DNA of 64,000 nucleotides from assembly GCF_003762835.1 (NCBI RefSeq), contig NZ_RJWA01000001.1:930001-994000 (forward strand). The letters are read 5' to 3'. The position numbers and the translations under genes were made by a program. The notes beneath the pieces were generated by a model. That model was not told the DNA's origin. It saw nothing but the letters and a program-made list of their open reading frames with translations, and searched no databases. Positions 25,990-34,353 of this stretch are shown in pieces. This DNA is from Micromonospora sp. HM5-17 (GTDB lineage Bacteria > Actinomycetota > Actinomycetes > Mycobacteriales > Micromonosporaceae). Position 1 is the first letter of the stretch, and every line of letters begins with the position of its first letter.

Positions 25990-26925
25990 TCAGTCGACCG
26001 CCACGGCGATCTTGCCAACCGTTCCGCTGTTGCTGAAGTCCGCGAACGCCTGCGGCACCTCGTCGAGCAGGTAGGTCCGGGCGATCGACGGCCGCAACCG
26101 GCCGGCGGCGACCTCGGTGGCCAGGTGGTCCAGGACGATCCGGTCCGGGACCGCGTCGATCGCGGTGACGCTCAGGTCCCGGCCGCCGAGCTGCTCCGGA
26201 CCGACGCCGAGGCTGGAGGCGAACCGGCCCCCCGGCACCACCAGGTCGGCGAGCTGCACCGGGTCGCCGGCCAGGTGCACGACGGCGTCGACTCCGGCCG
26301 GCGCCAGCCGCCGTACCTGGGCCGCCAGGTCGCCCCCGCGGTCCACGGTGTGCGCGGCCCCCAACTCGTACATCAGGTCCGACTGCGGACCCGGTTGGGC
26401 GGTGGCGATCACCGAGGCGCCCCGGGCGGCGGCGAGCTGCACGGCGTAGTGGCCGACACCGCCGGTCGCGCCGGAGATCAGCACCAGTTCACCGTGTCCG
26501 GGAGCCACCGCGTCCACGCAGGCCAAGGCGGCGACCCCGGCCAGGCCGAGCACCCCGGCGGCCCGGTAGTCGATCCCGGCCGGCAGCGGGGCCAGACCGA
26601 TCTCCTCCGGTACGACCACGTACTCGCTGAACGACCCGTCGCCGAGCCGGGGCTTGGCGACGACGCCGAAGACCTTCTCCCCGGGCATGAAGCCCGACAC
26701 TCCCGGACCGACCTCGGTGATGATCCCGGCGAAGTCCCGGCCGAGCACCACCGGGAACTGGTGTTCGATCTCCCCGTCGAGGAAGCCGCCGACGAGCTTC
26801 GCGTCGTACGCGTTCAGGGAGGACGCCTGCACCTCGATCTTCACGTCCCCGCCGACCGGCGACGGTTCCGGCACATCCCGGACCTCCGGCATCGCCCCGT
26901 ACGACTCCGCGATCACCGCGCGCAT
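25990..26925 (-). CDS. NADP-dependent zinc-free alcohol dehydrogenase-like oxidoreductase
   Basis: This 311-aa protein belongs to the medium-chain dehydrogenase/reductase family, quinone oxidoreductase type. It shows a GroES-like N-terminal domain (VGGDVKIEVQASSLNAYDAKL, VVLGRDFAGIITEVGPGVSGF) and a Rossmann cofactor domain with SGATGGVGHYAVQLA at about residue 150. The zinc-binding cysteines of classical alcohol dehydrogenases are absent, so it is likely an NADPH-dependent quinone or enone reductase. The ATG follows GGGGAGGCGGG. It is convergent with the alpha/beta hydrolase. Confidence 0.92.
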   Translation of the reverse strand: MRAVIAESYGAMPEVRDVPEPSPVGGDVKIEVQASSLNAYDAKLVGGFLDGEIEHQFPVVLGRDFAGIITEVGPGVSGFMPGEKVFGVVAKPRLGDGSFSEYVVVPEEIGLAPLPAGIDYRAAGVLGLAGVAALACVDAVAPGHGELVLISGATGGVGHYAVQLAAARGASVIATAQPGPQSDLMYELGAAHTVDRGGDLAAQVRRLAPAGVDAVVHLAGDPVQLADLVVPGGRFASSLGVGPEQLGGRDLSVTAIDAVPDRIVLDHLATEVAAGRLRPSIARTYLLDEVPQAFADFSNSGTVGKIAVAVD

Positions 26926-27015
26926 GACCCGCCTCCCCAGCGTCTCGTCCGATCCGACCCCGCTGGGTTCCCGCCGGTCCTGTCGGCATGCGTACCACGG
27001 GTGTGGCGGGGCGGG

Positions 27016-27738
27016 TCAGTCGAAGAAGCGGGCGAGGTGGGACGGGTCCGGGCCGGGATCGTCCGGGCCGAGTGGCGTCAGGTCGGCGAAGATCGAGGCG
27101 CCGTCGCAGCCGGCGTGCAGCGGGTACCAGCGCGGGGCGCCGGGGTGGCGCTGGCAGATGTGCTTGATCGTCTGGACGTCCAGCAGCCGGACGTGGGTCG
27201 GGTCGGCGACCGCGTTCACATGCCCCCACCAGGGGCTCATCACGTGCAGGACGCCACCCGGCCGGAGCACCCGGTGACACTCGTCGATCAGGGTCAGGAA
27301 GTCGATCAGGTGTTCCAGGATGTGCACCGTGAAGATCACGTCGACCGAGTCGTCGGCCAGCGGCAGGGACGCGGAGAGGTCGGCCTGGGCGTCGACCCCC
27401 GGCACGATCCGCAGGTCCAGACCGAGGTTCCCGGGGTACTGCTTGGCGGCGCCGCAGCCCAGGTCGACGACGACCGGGTCCCGCCCGGCGACCCGGACCC
27501 GGGACCAGACCGCCAGGACCCCGTCGAGCCGGCCGACGAGCGTCCGTACCGTCCGCAGTTCGTCGGCGTCCGCGACCTCGCCGGTCAGGTGCGCCACCCC
27601 CCGGTCGAACCGGGCCTCCACCGCGGTCCCGCGCAGCCGGTCGTCGTGCTTGACCAGGTCGGCGTACGCCCGACCGAGGAACTCGTCGATCGCCCGCAAC
27701 CGGTCTCCGGAGGGCGCCCTGTGCAGTTGCGCGACCAT
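27016..27738 (-). CDS. BON domain-SAM methyltransferase fusion
   Basis: This is a 240-aa two-domain protein. Residues about 30-85 (GTAVEARFDRGVAHLTGEVA...LDGVLAVWSRVRVAG) have the alternating pattern of a BON domain, a module usually found in secreted or membrane-associated proteins. Residues about 88-240 form a class I SAM-dependent methyltransferase: VVDLGCGAAKQYP (motif I), DSVDVIFTVHILEHL (motif III-like) and LRPGGVLHVMSP. No signal peptide is visible. The ATG has GCGGAGG at good spacing, better than an in-frame start 14 codons upstream. The methylated substrate is unknown. The fusion is unusual and is discussed as a finding. Confidence 0.8.
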   Translation of the reverse strand: MVAQLHRAPSGDRLRAIDEFLGRAYADLVKHDDRLRGTAVEARFDRGVAHLTGEVADADELRTVRTLVGRLDGVLAVWSRVRVAGRDPVVVDLGCGAAKQYPGNLGLDLRIVPGVDAQADLSASLPLADDSVDVIFTVHILEHLIDFLTLIDECHRVLRPGGVLHVMSPWWGHVNAVADPTHVRLLDVQTIKHICQRHPGAPRWYPLHAGCDGASIFADLTPLGPDDPGPDPSHLARFFD

Positions 27739-27896
27739 GCCCACCTCCGCGCCCGGGCTACCCGAAATCATCCGTCCCATGCCTGGGTGCGGGGCCCGTT
27801 CGGCAACCGCGGGTCCCCGCGCCGTGCCGTCGGCTCGCCGGAGTCCCGGTGTCCGGTTGGGCGGTTCCGCCCGTCAGCGCGCAGACTGTGGCGGTG

Positions 27897-28646
27897 ATGA
27901 CGACGCTGGCAATCGACTGCGGCGGCGGAGGGATCAAGGCGTCGGTTCTCGACGAGGCCGGCACCATGCGGGCCCGGCCGCTCCGGGTGCCGACGCCGTA
28001 CCCCCTGCCGACCAGCCTCTTCGTCAAGACGCTCCTCGACCTTGCGGCGCAGCTCCCGGCCGCCGACCGGGTCACCGTGGGGATGCCGGGGATGATCCGA
28101 CACGGCGTGGTGGTGGCGACCCCGCACTACGTCACCCGCGGCGGTCCCCGTACCAAGCCGGACCCCACCCTGGTCGCGGAGTGGTCCGGGTTCGACGCGC
28201 AGCGCGCGCTCGCCGAGGCGTTCGGCCTGCCCACGCTGGTGCTGAACGACGCCGAGGTACACGGAGCCGGGGTGGTTGCCGGGACCGGGCTGGAGCTGGT
28301 GCTGACCCTCGGCACCGGCCTGGGCTGCGCGCTCTTCGACGGCGGGATGCTCGCCCCGCACCTGGAGCTCTCCCAGGCCCCGGTCCGGTGGGGGATGAGC
28401 TACGACACGTATGTCGGGGAGCCGGAACGGCGCCGGCTCGGTGACACCTTCTGGTCGCGTCGCGTCCGAGCCGTCGTCGAGGGGCTGCGCCCGGTCTTCC
28501 GCTGGGACCGGCTCTACCTCGGCGGCGGAAACGCCCGGCTGATCCGCCCGGAGCAGTTGGCCCGGATGGGCGACGACGTGGTGGTCGTACCGAACAGCGC
28601 CGGAATCGTCGGCGGCGTACGCGCCTGGACGATTCGCCGGAGCTGA
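27897..28646 (+). CDS. ROK-family sugar kinase-like protein
   Basis: This 249-aa protein has the ROK/ASKHA ATPase fold. The N-terminal phosphate loop is AIDCGGGGIKASVLDE, the central catalytic-region Asp is in LVLNDAEVHGAG (about residue 120), and LTLGTGLGCALF is phosphate loop 2. It is most like polyphosphate/ATP glucokinase-type ROK kinases, but the zinc-binding Cys cluster of many ROK members is absent, so the sugar cannot be assigned. The ATG at 27897 follows GTGGCGGTG; an upstream in-frame start adds 16 unconvincing residues. It stands alone on the plus strand, divergent from the BON-methyltransferase gene. Confidence 0.85.
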   Translation: MTTLAIDCGGGGIKASVLDEAGTMRARPLRVPTPYPLPTSLFVKTLLDLAAQLPAADRVTVGMPGMIRHGVVVATPHYVTRGGPRTKPDPTLVAEWSGFDAQRALAEAFGLPTLVLNDAEVHGAGVVAGTGLELVLTLGTGLGCALFDGGMLAPHLELSQAPVRWGMSYDTYVGEPERRRLGDTFWSRRVRAVVEGLRPVFRWDRLYLGGGNARLIRPEQLARMGDDVVVVPNSAGIVGGVRAWTIRRS

Positions 28647-28766
28647 CCCGGTCGCCGGTGATGTGCCACCGTTCCGCCGTGTAGGCGCCGCATCGGGAAC
28701 AGTCGCGCGGCTGGCGGTGTTGTGCCAGCGTCAGGGCAGGGGTGGCGACAGGTGGAGGTGAGGCGA

Positions 28767-29135
28767 ATGGATCTTCTGGCCGAGTACCGGCGGGCGACCA
28801 TGTACTTCGAGTCCGGAGACCCCTCCGCGGCGGTCCGGATACTGGAACCGATCGTCGAGGCGGCACCCGAGAACACCGCCGTACGACAGCTGCTGGCCCG
28901 GGCCTACTTCCAGACGGCCCAGCTCGGCCGTGCCGAGGAGCAGCTCCGGACCCTGGTGAACCGCGACCCGAGCGACCACTACGCGCACCACGTACTGGGC
29001 CGGACCCTGGAGCGGGTCGGCCGGCCGGTGGAGGCGCTGCGACACCTGCGGATCGCCGCCGCGATGTACGCGGAGAACGACGACTACCGGACCGCCGTCG
29101 AACGGGTGCAGACCCGGATCAGCGGCCGGCGATGA
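28767..29135 (+). CDS. TPR-repeat protein
   Basis: This 122-aa soluble protein is built of about three tetratricopeptide repeats (YRRATMYFESGDPSAAVRILEPIVEAAPEN, QLLARAYFQTAQLGRAEEQLRTLVNRDPSD, HHVLGRTLERVGRPVEALRHLRIAAAM). TPR arrays mediate protein-protein contacts; the partner is unknown. The ATG has an excellent GGAGGTGAG ribosome binding site; 15 upstream codons in the longer ORF are spurious. It is on the same strand as the Smr gene about 100 bases downstream. Confidence 0.88.
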   Translation: MDLLAEYRRATMYFESGDPSAAVRILEPIVEAAPENTAVRQLLARAYFQTAQLGRAEEQLRTLVNRDPSDHYAHHVLGRTLERVGRPVEALRHLRIAAAMYAENDDYRTAVERVQTRISGRR

Positions 29136-29232
29136 GCCCCCGAACGGGTGCGGTGGCGGCGGTGGGGACGGTGGCGGCCCTCTCCGGCCTACCATGGCTC
29201 ACCATGGACCCTGCTGCGCCGGCGGGCGCGCG

Positions 29233-29487
29233 ATGAAACTCAAGCTCGACCTGCACGACATCTTCAACCGCGGGCACGACATCGACCGGGCGTTGCGCGG
29301 AATCCTGGACGAGGCGGTGGCGAAGAAGGCGACCCTGGTCGAGATCATTCCCGGCAAGGGCTCCGGCCAGCTCAAGAAACGAGTGCTGCGATTCCTCGAC
29401 CAGAAGGAGATCAGGCAGCTCTACCACCGCGTCGAAAAGGACTCCAAGAACTTCGGTCGGTTGTTCGTCCACTTCAGATGGAAGTAG
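29233..29487 (+). CDS. Smr-domain protein
   Basis: This 84-aa protein consists almost entirely of a Smr domain: LDLHDIFNRGHDIDRALRGIL (the LDLH signature), then LVEIIPGKGSGQLKKRVLRFL (the HGKG-like loop, here PGKG). Smr domains bind DNA or RNA and some nick nucleic acids; stand-alone bacterial versions have been linked to RNA cleavage and ribosome rescue. The His of the HGxG motif is replaced by Pro, so nuclease activity is uncertain. The ATG is 97 bases after the TPR gene. A strong hairpin follows the stop directly. Confidence 0.82.
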   Translation: MKLKLDLHDIFNRGHDIDRALRGILDEAVAKKATLVEIIPGKGSGQLKKRVLRFLDQKEIRQLYHRVEKDSKNFGRLFVHFRWK

Positions 29488-29514
29488 CGACGACAGGTCC
29501 TCGGACCTGCGTCG
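29488..29514 (+). terminator. terminator after Smr gene
   Basis: CGACG-(A)-CAGGTCC pairs with GGACCTG-CGTCG, giving 12 paired bases, one bulged A and a tight loop. It begins at the base after the TAG stop. Confidence 0.7.
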
Positions 29515-29712
29515 GACAATCCGGGGGACGGCCGCTCGATCGGCACCATCCCGGTGCCAGGCCCTGCGACGCGCGTCGACGGTAGGCCATCGTGGGCCAG
29601 CCATGCCAGGATGGCCTGCTGCGGGGGCGCTCGTCAGAACGACATCGGCGGGTGGTCCGACCGCTGCCCCGGCTCGTTCGTCATCCGCCGTCGCGCCGGC
29701 CGCCGGAGAAGG

Positions 29713-30090
29713 TCAGGCCGGCTGGCTGGTGGGGGCTGACCGGGGCGCCTGGTTGCTGGTCCCGTTGTTGGAGACGGCCGGGGCGGCACCGACGCCCGCG
29801 ACGGTCAACCCGGCCAGGAGCAGCGCGATCCATTCGTGCGCGTCCAGGCCGCCGAGGATCACCGTGGCGAGGACCTGGAGGACGCTGAGGATCACCGCGA
29901 CCGCGGTCTTGGCCCAGCGGTACTGCGGCGTGAGCGGCACGAGGTAGACCCCGACGGCCGTGGCCGTGGCGATGGCGATCTGGACGCCCTCTTCCGGGGC
30001 GATGTGCTGGTCGCCGGAGAGGGCGCCGTACGCGACGGTGAGCGCCGCCCCGACGACGGCGGCGAGGGCCTTGCCGTACTTGCGGATCAT
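29713..30090 (-). CDS. small two- to three-TM holin-like protein
   Basis: This 125-aa membrane protein has hydrophobic segments near residues 8-22 (ALAAVVGAALTVAYGAL), 34-52 (VQIAIATATAVGVYLVPL), 60-78 (TAVAVILSVLQVLATVIL) and 85-103 (WIALLLAGLTVAGVGAAPAV). A Ser/Asn/Pro tail follows. The length, the short charged N-terminus and the hydrophobic core resemble actinophage holin-like proteins, but no lysin gene or other phage gene is nearby. The ATG has GAGGAG at good spacing. It is convergent with the Smr gene. Confidence 0.7.
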   Translation of the reverse strand: MIRKYGKALAAVVGAALTVAYGALSGDQHIAPEEGVQIAIATATAVGVYLVPLTPQYRWAKTAVAVILSVLQVLATVILGGLDAHEWIALLLAGLTVAGVGAAPAVSNNGTSNQAPRSAPTSQPA

Positions 30091-30580
30091 GTGTTGTCTC
30101 CTCGGGGGTCGGACCCGCCGGTTCCGCGGTCGGCGTCGGCTGTGGTGGCCTGGGCTGGTTGTCGGGAGACGGGCGGAGAGTGTCATGGTCCCGGGCCCGG
30201 CCCGCGCTGTCAGTCCTAGATTTTCCGGAACCGCCGTATTCGGCCGGCGTATCACCCGGTGGGGGAGCCGCCGGCGGCCGGCGGCGTGCTCCGACGCCGG
30301 TTGCGTCGGAAATCCGACACCATCCGGGTCTACGGGCCGGGAAGCCGGACGCGCTCGCGTGGGAGCGGAAACATATAGAGATCAATCATTGCGACCGTGC
30401 CGGTCCGATGTGGTTTGTTGGCCTGTCACCGACCCACGGGACGATGATCGCGTAGCGGAATGGGAAAATTGATGGTCATTGCAGGTTGAGGGCGGATTGC
30501 GACGCTCTTGTGGGAAATGGAGGCATACTTCGAATTATACGTAAACTATGATCGCGTTCGATCTCCGTTAATATTGCCCA
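30091..30580. other. AT-rich intergenic region upstream of DAAO-like gene
   Basis: Nearly 500 bases separate the holin-like gene and the D-amino acid oxidase-like gene. From about 30360 the sequence is clearly AT-rich for this genome (runs such as aaacatatagagatcaatcat and gaattatacgtaaactatga). I see no gene in it. It may hold the promoter of the oxidase gene, but no confident -35/-10 pair can be set. Confidence 0.5.
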
Positions 30581-31537
30581 ATGGGAAGTTCTGGGGAGTG
30601 GGACGCGCTGGTCATCGGCGCCGGGGTGTCCGGACTGACCACGGCGATCCGCCTTGCGGAAGCGGGATTCAGGGTCAGGGTACGGGCCGCCCGCCCGCCG
30701 CAGGAGACGACCTCCGCCGCGGCCGGTGCGAGCTGGGGGCCGTACATGGTCAGTGATGCCCGGGTGTTGCTCTGGAGCGAGCAGACCCGGCTGGCGCTCG
30801 AGAAGCTCTCCGAGGACCCGGCCACGGGGGTACGGCTCGTCCGGGGCGTCGAGGCGTCCCCGCGGCCGGTGGAGGCGCCATCCTGGATGCGGGGGATCAG
30901 CGACTTCGAGAGCTGTCCGCCCGACGAACTTCCGCCCGGATACGCCTGCGGATGGCGGTACACGATCCCGCTGGTCAGCATGCCGCGATATCTGGACTAC
31001 CTGGTGAACAGATTGCGATCGGCCAATGTGTCGATCGAGATAGCGCCGATCTCGTCCTTCCGCGAGGTGAGCGGCCTGGCCCGGCTGCTGGTGAACTGCA
31101 CCGGACTGGGCGCCCGGAGTCTCGTCCCCGACGACCAGGTCTACCCGACCCGGGGGCAGCTCGTGGTCGTCGACAACCCCGGAATCGACCACTTCTTCCA
31201 GGACCATGTCGAGGACGAGAAACTGACGTACTTCCTGCCGCACGGTGACCACGTCGTGCTCGGCGGCAGCGCAATACCGGGCTCGGAGAGCCTGGACCCG
31301 GACCCCGTCGCGGCCCGGGCCATCGTGGACCGCTGCGCCGCCGTGGAGCCCCGGCTCCGAGACGCCCGGGTACGGCGGATCCTGGTCGGACTGCGTCCGT
31401 CCCGGTCCCGGGTACGGGTGGAGTGGGCCACGGTCGACGGGGTGCCGGTGCTGCACAACTACGGGCACGGTGGGTCGGGGGTGACCCTCTCCTGGGGCTG
31501 CGCCGACGAGGTGCTGTCGCTCAGCGGTCTCCAGTGA
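30581..31537 (+). CDS. D-amino acid oxidase-like FAD oxidoreductase
   Basis: This 318-aa flavoenzyme of the DAO family is closest to D-amino acid oxidases. Such enzymes convert D-amino acids to 2-oxo acids with release of hydrogen peroxide and ammonia. The FAD-binding dinucleotide fold is at the start (ALVIGAGVSGLTTAIRLAEAG). The DAAO pattern TTSAAAGASWGPY follows near residue 43. The family's GLRPSRSRVRVEW carries the substrate Arg, and the C-terminal GHGGSGVTLSWGCA is the DAAO signature. No signal peptide is present. Its ATG is preceded by an AT-rich upstream region that differs from the flanks. D-aspartate oxidase is an alternative. Confidence 0.9.
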   Translation: MGSSGEWDALVIGAGVSGLTTAIRLAEAGFRVRVRAARPPQETTSAAAGASWGPYMVSDARVLLWSEQTRLALEKLSEDPATGVRLVRGVEASPRPVEAPSWMRGISDFESCPPDELPPGYACGWRYTIPLVSMPRYLDYLVNRLRSANVSIEIAPISSFREVSGLARLLVNCTGLGARSLVPDDQVYPTRGQLVVVDNPGIDHFFQDHVEDEKLTYFLPHGDHVVLGGSAIPGSESLDPDPVAARAIVDRCAAVEPRLRDARVRRILVGLRPSRSRVRVEWATVDGVPVLHNYGHGGSGVTLSWGCADEVLSLSGLQ

Positions 31538-31645
31538 ACGGGCCGGCCACGTGCCCGTTCGGACCGAGCGGAACGGCCGCGCGCTGTCCCTGCTGAGCAC
31601 ACCGGCCCACGCGCATCCGGAGATCGTCGGCCGCCGTCCCTCGAA

Positions 31646-31681
31646 GGGGGGATGGCGTACCCCCCGCCTTCTGGGTTGACA
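31646..31681 (+). promoter_or_regulatory. hairpin GGGGGG/CCCCCC followed by TTGACA
   Basis: GGGGGG (31646-31651) and CCCCCC (31660-31665) can pair around eight bases. TTGACA (31676-31681), a perfect sigma-70-type -35, follows, with TACTGT about ten bases further. The hairpin may end the oxidase transcript. TTGACA may drive the methyltransferase gene at 31810. Confidence 0.4.
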
Positions 31682-31809
31682 TACTGTGACCGCTCTCTGA
31701 CCGGTCGCACCACCGCCGGTCGAGACGATGTCGAGACAGCTTCGCGTCACCGCGTGCCGGTTCCGAGGTCGGCACCGTCGTCGGCGCCGGGGAACAGGGA
31801 CGGTTCGAG

Positions 31810-32604
31810 ATGAGTGCGGTGGAACTGCGCCAGGAACGGTCCGACGGCGAGCCGGGCGCGTCCCCGCGCCAGCCGTCGGCCTCCAACAACCAGGTCAACT
31901 GGGACCGGTTCGACTCCGAGGCGTACGTCGCGCACAATTACCGCGCGGTCCGCGACGACGACCGGCAGATCATGGTCATCGTGCGCGACTTCTTCGCCGG
32001 CCAGGACCTGGCGCCCGAGTCCCGCGCGGTCGACGTCGGCACCGGGGCGAACCTCTATCCGGCGCTGGCGATGCTGCCGTTCTGTGCACATCTGGACCTG
32101 TGGGAGCTCGGCAGCGCCAACGTGGAGTGGATCCGTCGGCAGATCCCGCACTTCGATGACAACTGGCTGGACTTCTGGGACGTCTACCGGGCACAGCCGG
32201 CGTACCGGGCGGTCGCCGATCCCCGGGCGATCTTCGCCAGCCGGGCCGAGGTGCACCGGGCCAGCGTCTTCGCGCTTCCGTCCCGTACGTGGGATCTGGG
32301 CACCATGTTCTTCGTCGCCTGTTCGATGTCGGCCGACCTCGCCGAGTTCCGGCGGGCGGTGCACGCCTTCGTGACGGCGCTCAAGCCGGGGGCGCCCTTC
32401 GCCGCCGCCTTCATGGCAGAGTCCCAGGGCTACCACGTCGGCGGGGAGTGGTTCCCCGCGGTCGCCGTCGATGACGCCGAGGTCACCGCGGCGCTGGCGC
32501 CGGTCGCGGACGGCGTACGTGTCGAGCGGATCGACCTCGGCGACCCCCTCCGGGACGGGTACGCCGGCATGATCGTGGCGACCGGTCGGTCGGGCTCGGA
32601 GTAG
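31810..32604 (+). CDS. SAM-dependent methyltransferase, SCO2525/NNMT-like
   Basis: This 264-aa cytoplasmic methyltransferase has a short disordered N-terminus, then NNQVNWDRFDSEAYVAHNY. The SAM-binding motif AVDVGTGANLYPALAML is at about residue 75, and a class I core follows (DLGTMFFVACSMSADL, then FAAAFMAESQGYHVG). The overall pattern resembles the NNMT/PNMT/TEMT-type family known from Streptomyces coelicolor SCO2525. The substrate is unknown. The genes usually found beside SCO2525 are not present here. It is convergent with a two-TM protein gene 38 bases away. Confidence 0.82.
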   Translation: MSAVELRQERSDGEPGASPRQPSASNNQVNWDRFDSEAYVAHNYRAVRDDDRQIMVIVRDFFAGQDLAPESRAVDVGTGANLYPALAMLPFCAHLDLWELGSANVEWIRRQIPHFDDNWLDFWDVYRAQPAYRAVADPRAIFASRAEVHRASVFALPSRTWDLGTMFFVACSMSADLAEFRRAVHAFVTALKPGAPFAAAFMAESQGYHVGGEWFPAVAVDDAEVTAALAPVADGVRVERIDLGDPLRDGYAGMIVATGRSGSE

Positions 32605-32642
32605 TCGGCAGGTCCCGGAGCAGACCCCGCGGCGATGGGTGG

Positions 32643-33815
32643 TCACCCGGCCACCGCCTCCGGGCCGGTCGGGTCCGTCATGTCCGGGGCGCTCGGGTCC
32701 GGCGCGTCCGGAACCGGGGCGGTGGTGGCCGTCGCCACCGGCCGGAAGACGAGGTTGTTCCGCTCGTCCACGCTGACCGCCTGGACGCCTTCCGCGGACC
32801 AGAGGTCGGCGAACTCGTTGCTCCGTCGCTCCACCCGCTCCGGATCGGTGACCAGGGTGATGTTGACGACGATCGGATTGAGCCGACTGTCCATGTTGGA
32901 GGCCGTGGTGGTCGTCTGGTAGCTGAGCATCCGGTCGAAGAGCACGAAGTCGTGCAGGCGGGCGTGCGCGGCGGGGGCGATGGTGGCGTCGAGGATCCGT
33001 ACCTCGACCCCGATCCCGAGGTGCATCCGCAGGACGTGGTGCAGCTCCCGCGGGTCCAGGCCCTTGCGGTCGAGGATGAAGATGCGCTGCACGCGTACGC
33101 CCCGGGTCCGGATCGCGTGCCGCTGGGCGTCGAGGTAGCGCTGGCCGAAGTCCGTGGACCAGAGCCCGCCGTCGATGAAGCCGCGCCCTCCGGCGTCCAC
33201 CGTGCTCAGGCTCGTCGCCTGGATCTCGTGCCGGGCGACCCGGGTCAGGCCGAGGAGCCAGTCCCGATCCTCGCCCTCGTAGGTGAGGTCGCTCCGGTCG
33301 CCCATCTGCTTCAGGTACTCGGCCATCCGGGTGATCTCCGCCTGCGCGAAGTCCTGGATGAGTCGTGGGGCGTCAGAAGTGATCTTCGTACGGTTGCGGA
33401 CCAGCTTCGCGATCTGGGTGATCTCCTCGGGCTGCAGTTGGGAGGCCTCGCGGAGCCCGAACAGTTCCTCGGCCAGGTGGATCTTGGAAAAGCCCTCCCG
33501 CATCCGGCGTTCGGTCTCCGTCGCGTGTCGGCTGAACTGACGGAGCATCCGGGCCTGGTGGTCGTCGAAGCTCCGGATCAGCGCTTCGAGTCTGCGTTCC
33601 ACCTCGACGAGGTACTGGGCGATGAAGACCACTCCCGCGACGAACAACGACGCCCCGATATTCCAGATCATTTCGGGCTGCTGGTCGTCGGGCAGCAGCT
33701 CGGAGATCCCGAACGCCACCCAGAAACTGACGAAACTGATGAGAATCTTCGTTATCAGCCGTCGATGACCGGTGGGTGGGGTAGACGTTTCGCGCGGGTT
33801 GGGCTGCACCGTCAT
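32643..33815 (-). CDS. two-TM protein with coiled coil and C-terminal PLD-like domain
   Basis: This 390-aa protein has two adjacent membrane helices (about residues 20-41 and 49-70). A long helical, charged region follows (RRLEALIRSFDDHQARMLRQFSRHATETERRM..., about 72-115). A soluble C-terminal domain (about 160-360) has the rhythm of DUF6879/phospholipase D-like folds, including RVQRIFILDRKGLD and HDFVLFDRMLSYQTTTT. The HxK(x)4D catalytic motif is not evident, so a binding or signalling role is likelier. The C-terminus is Pro/Asp-rich. The ATG has GGAGG five bases before it. It is convergent with the SCO2525-like methyltransferase. I cannot assign a function. Confidence 0.7.
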   Translation of the reverse strand: MTVQPNPRETSTPPTGHRRLITKILISFVSFWVAFGISELLPDDQQPEMIWNIGASLFVAGVVFIAQYLVEVERRLEALIRSFDDHQARMLRQFSRHATETERRMREGFSKIHLAEELFGLREASQLQPEEITQIAKLVRNRTKITSDAPRLIQDFAQAEITRMAEYLKQMGDRSDLTYEGEDRDWLLGLTRVARHEIQATSLSTVDAGGRGFIDGGLWSTDFGQRYLDAQRHAIRTRGVRVQRIFILDRKGLDPRELHHVLRMHLGIGVEVRILDATIAPAAHARLHDFVLFDRMLSYQTTTTASNMDSRLNPIVVNITLVTDPERVERRSNEFADLWSAEGVQAVSVDERNNLVFRPVATATTAPVPDAPDPSAPDMTDPTGPEAVAG

Positions 33816-34245
33816 CCTCCGCTGGACAGGGCAGGGTGATCAGGGTTCCCGGCTGGGCCACGCTGCCCGGAGGTCGGCGCCGTCCGCCGCCGGGTGCCGC
33901 AGGTCGAGGAATGGGACGGCGACGGGTCGAGATGGGACGGTGCCGGCGGCGCAGCCGGCGGAACGGAATGGTGTCGGCTGGACGGAATGGTGTCGGCGGT
34001 GCGGTCGGTCGGGGAACGAATCTGGTTCCATTATGCGAGACCGATTCCACAGGCCGGTGACGAAATTCCGCCGCCGCCCGCGCGACCCCGCCGGCGGCGG
34101 TGACCACGGCGGCCGCGCCGGTCCGGCGCGAACCGCCGGCAGCGGACCGGAGGGTGATCGCGCTCTCCCTTCCGCTGAGTTGGCGCGGCGTCCCGACGAC
34201 ATGACGGAGACTGGTGACGACCGAGCGGACCGACAGGAGGGACCG
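33816..34245. other. intergenic region with short direct repeats
   Basis: About 430 bases lie between the two-TM protein start and a small ORF. They contain a perfect 16-base direct repeat (33963-33978 and 33982-33997) and the motif GGGACGG several times, but no gene I can support. Confidence 0.4.
33963..33997. repeat. tandem 16-base direct repeat
   Basis: ACGGAATGGTGTCGGC occurs at 33963-33978 and again at 33982-33997 (19-base period) in the divergent intergenic region. Confidence 0.7.
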
Positions 34246-34353
34246 ATGACGGCGCCGGCGGACGGCAGGAGCCCGATCGAGGTCCTGCGCGACCCGGACC
34301 TGCCCCGGCGGGACGGCCGGGGAGTGCGTGTGAAGCTGTCGCGGCGTGGTTGA
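34246..34353 (+). CDS. 35-aa small protein upstream of inositol monophosphatase
   Basis: A short ORF (MTAPADGRSPIEVLRDPDLP, ending KLSRRG) starts at an ATG with a near-ideal GACAGGAGGGACCG ribosome binding site. Its stop (34351-34353) overlaps the GTG start of the phosphatase gene by eight bases. It may be a real small protein or a translational coupler. No family is recognised. An in-frame ATG at 34201 would lengthen it by 15 residues, but the ribosome binding site favours 34246. Confidence 0.55.
   Translation: MTAPADGRSPIEVLRDPDLPRRDGRGVRVKLSRRG

Noticed and set aside
30508-30756. ORF overlapping the start of the D-amino acid oxidase gene.
   Set aside because: It begins in the AT-rich intergenic region and ends inside the oxidase gene in another frame, with no motif and no ribosome binding site.
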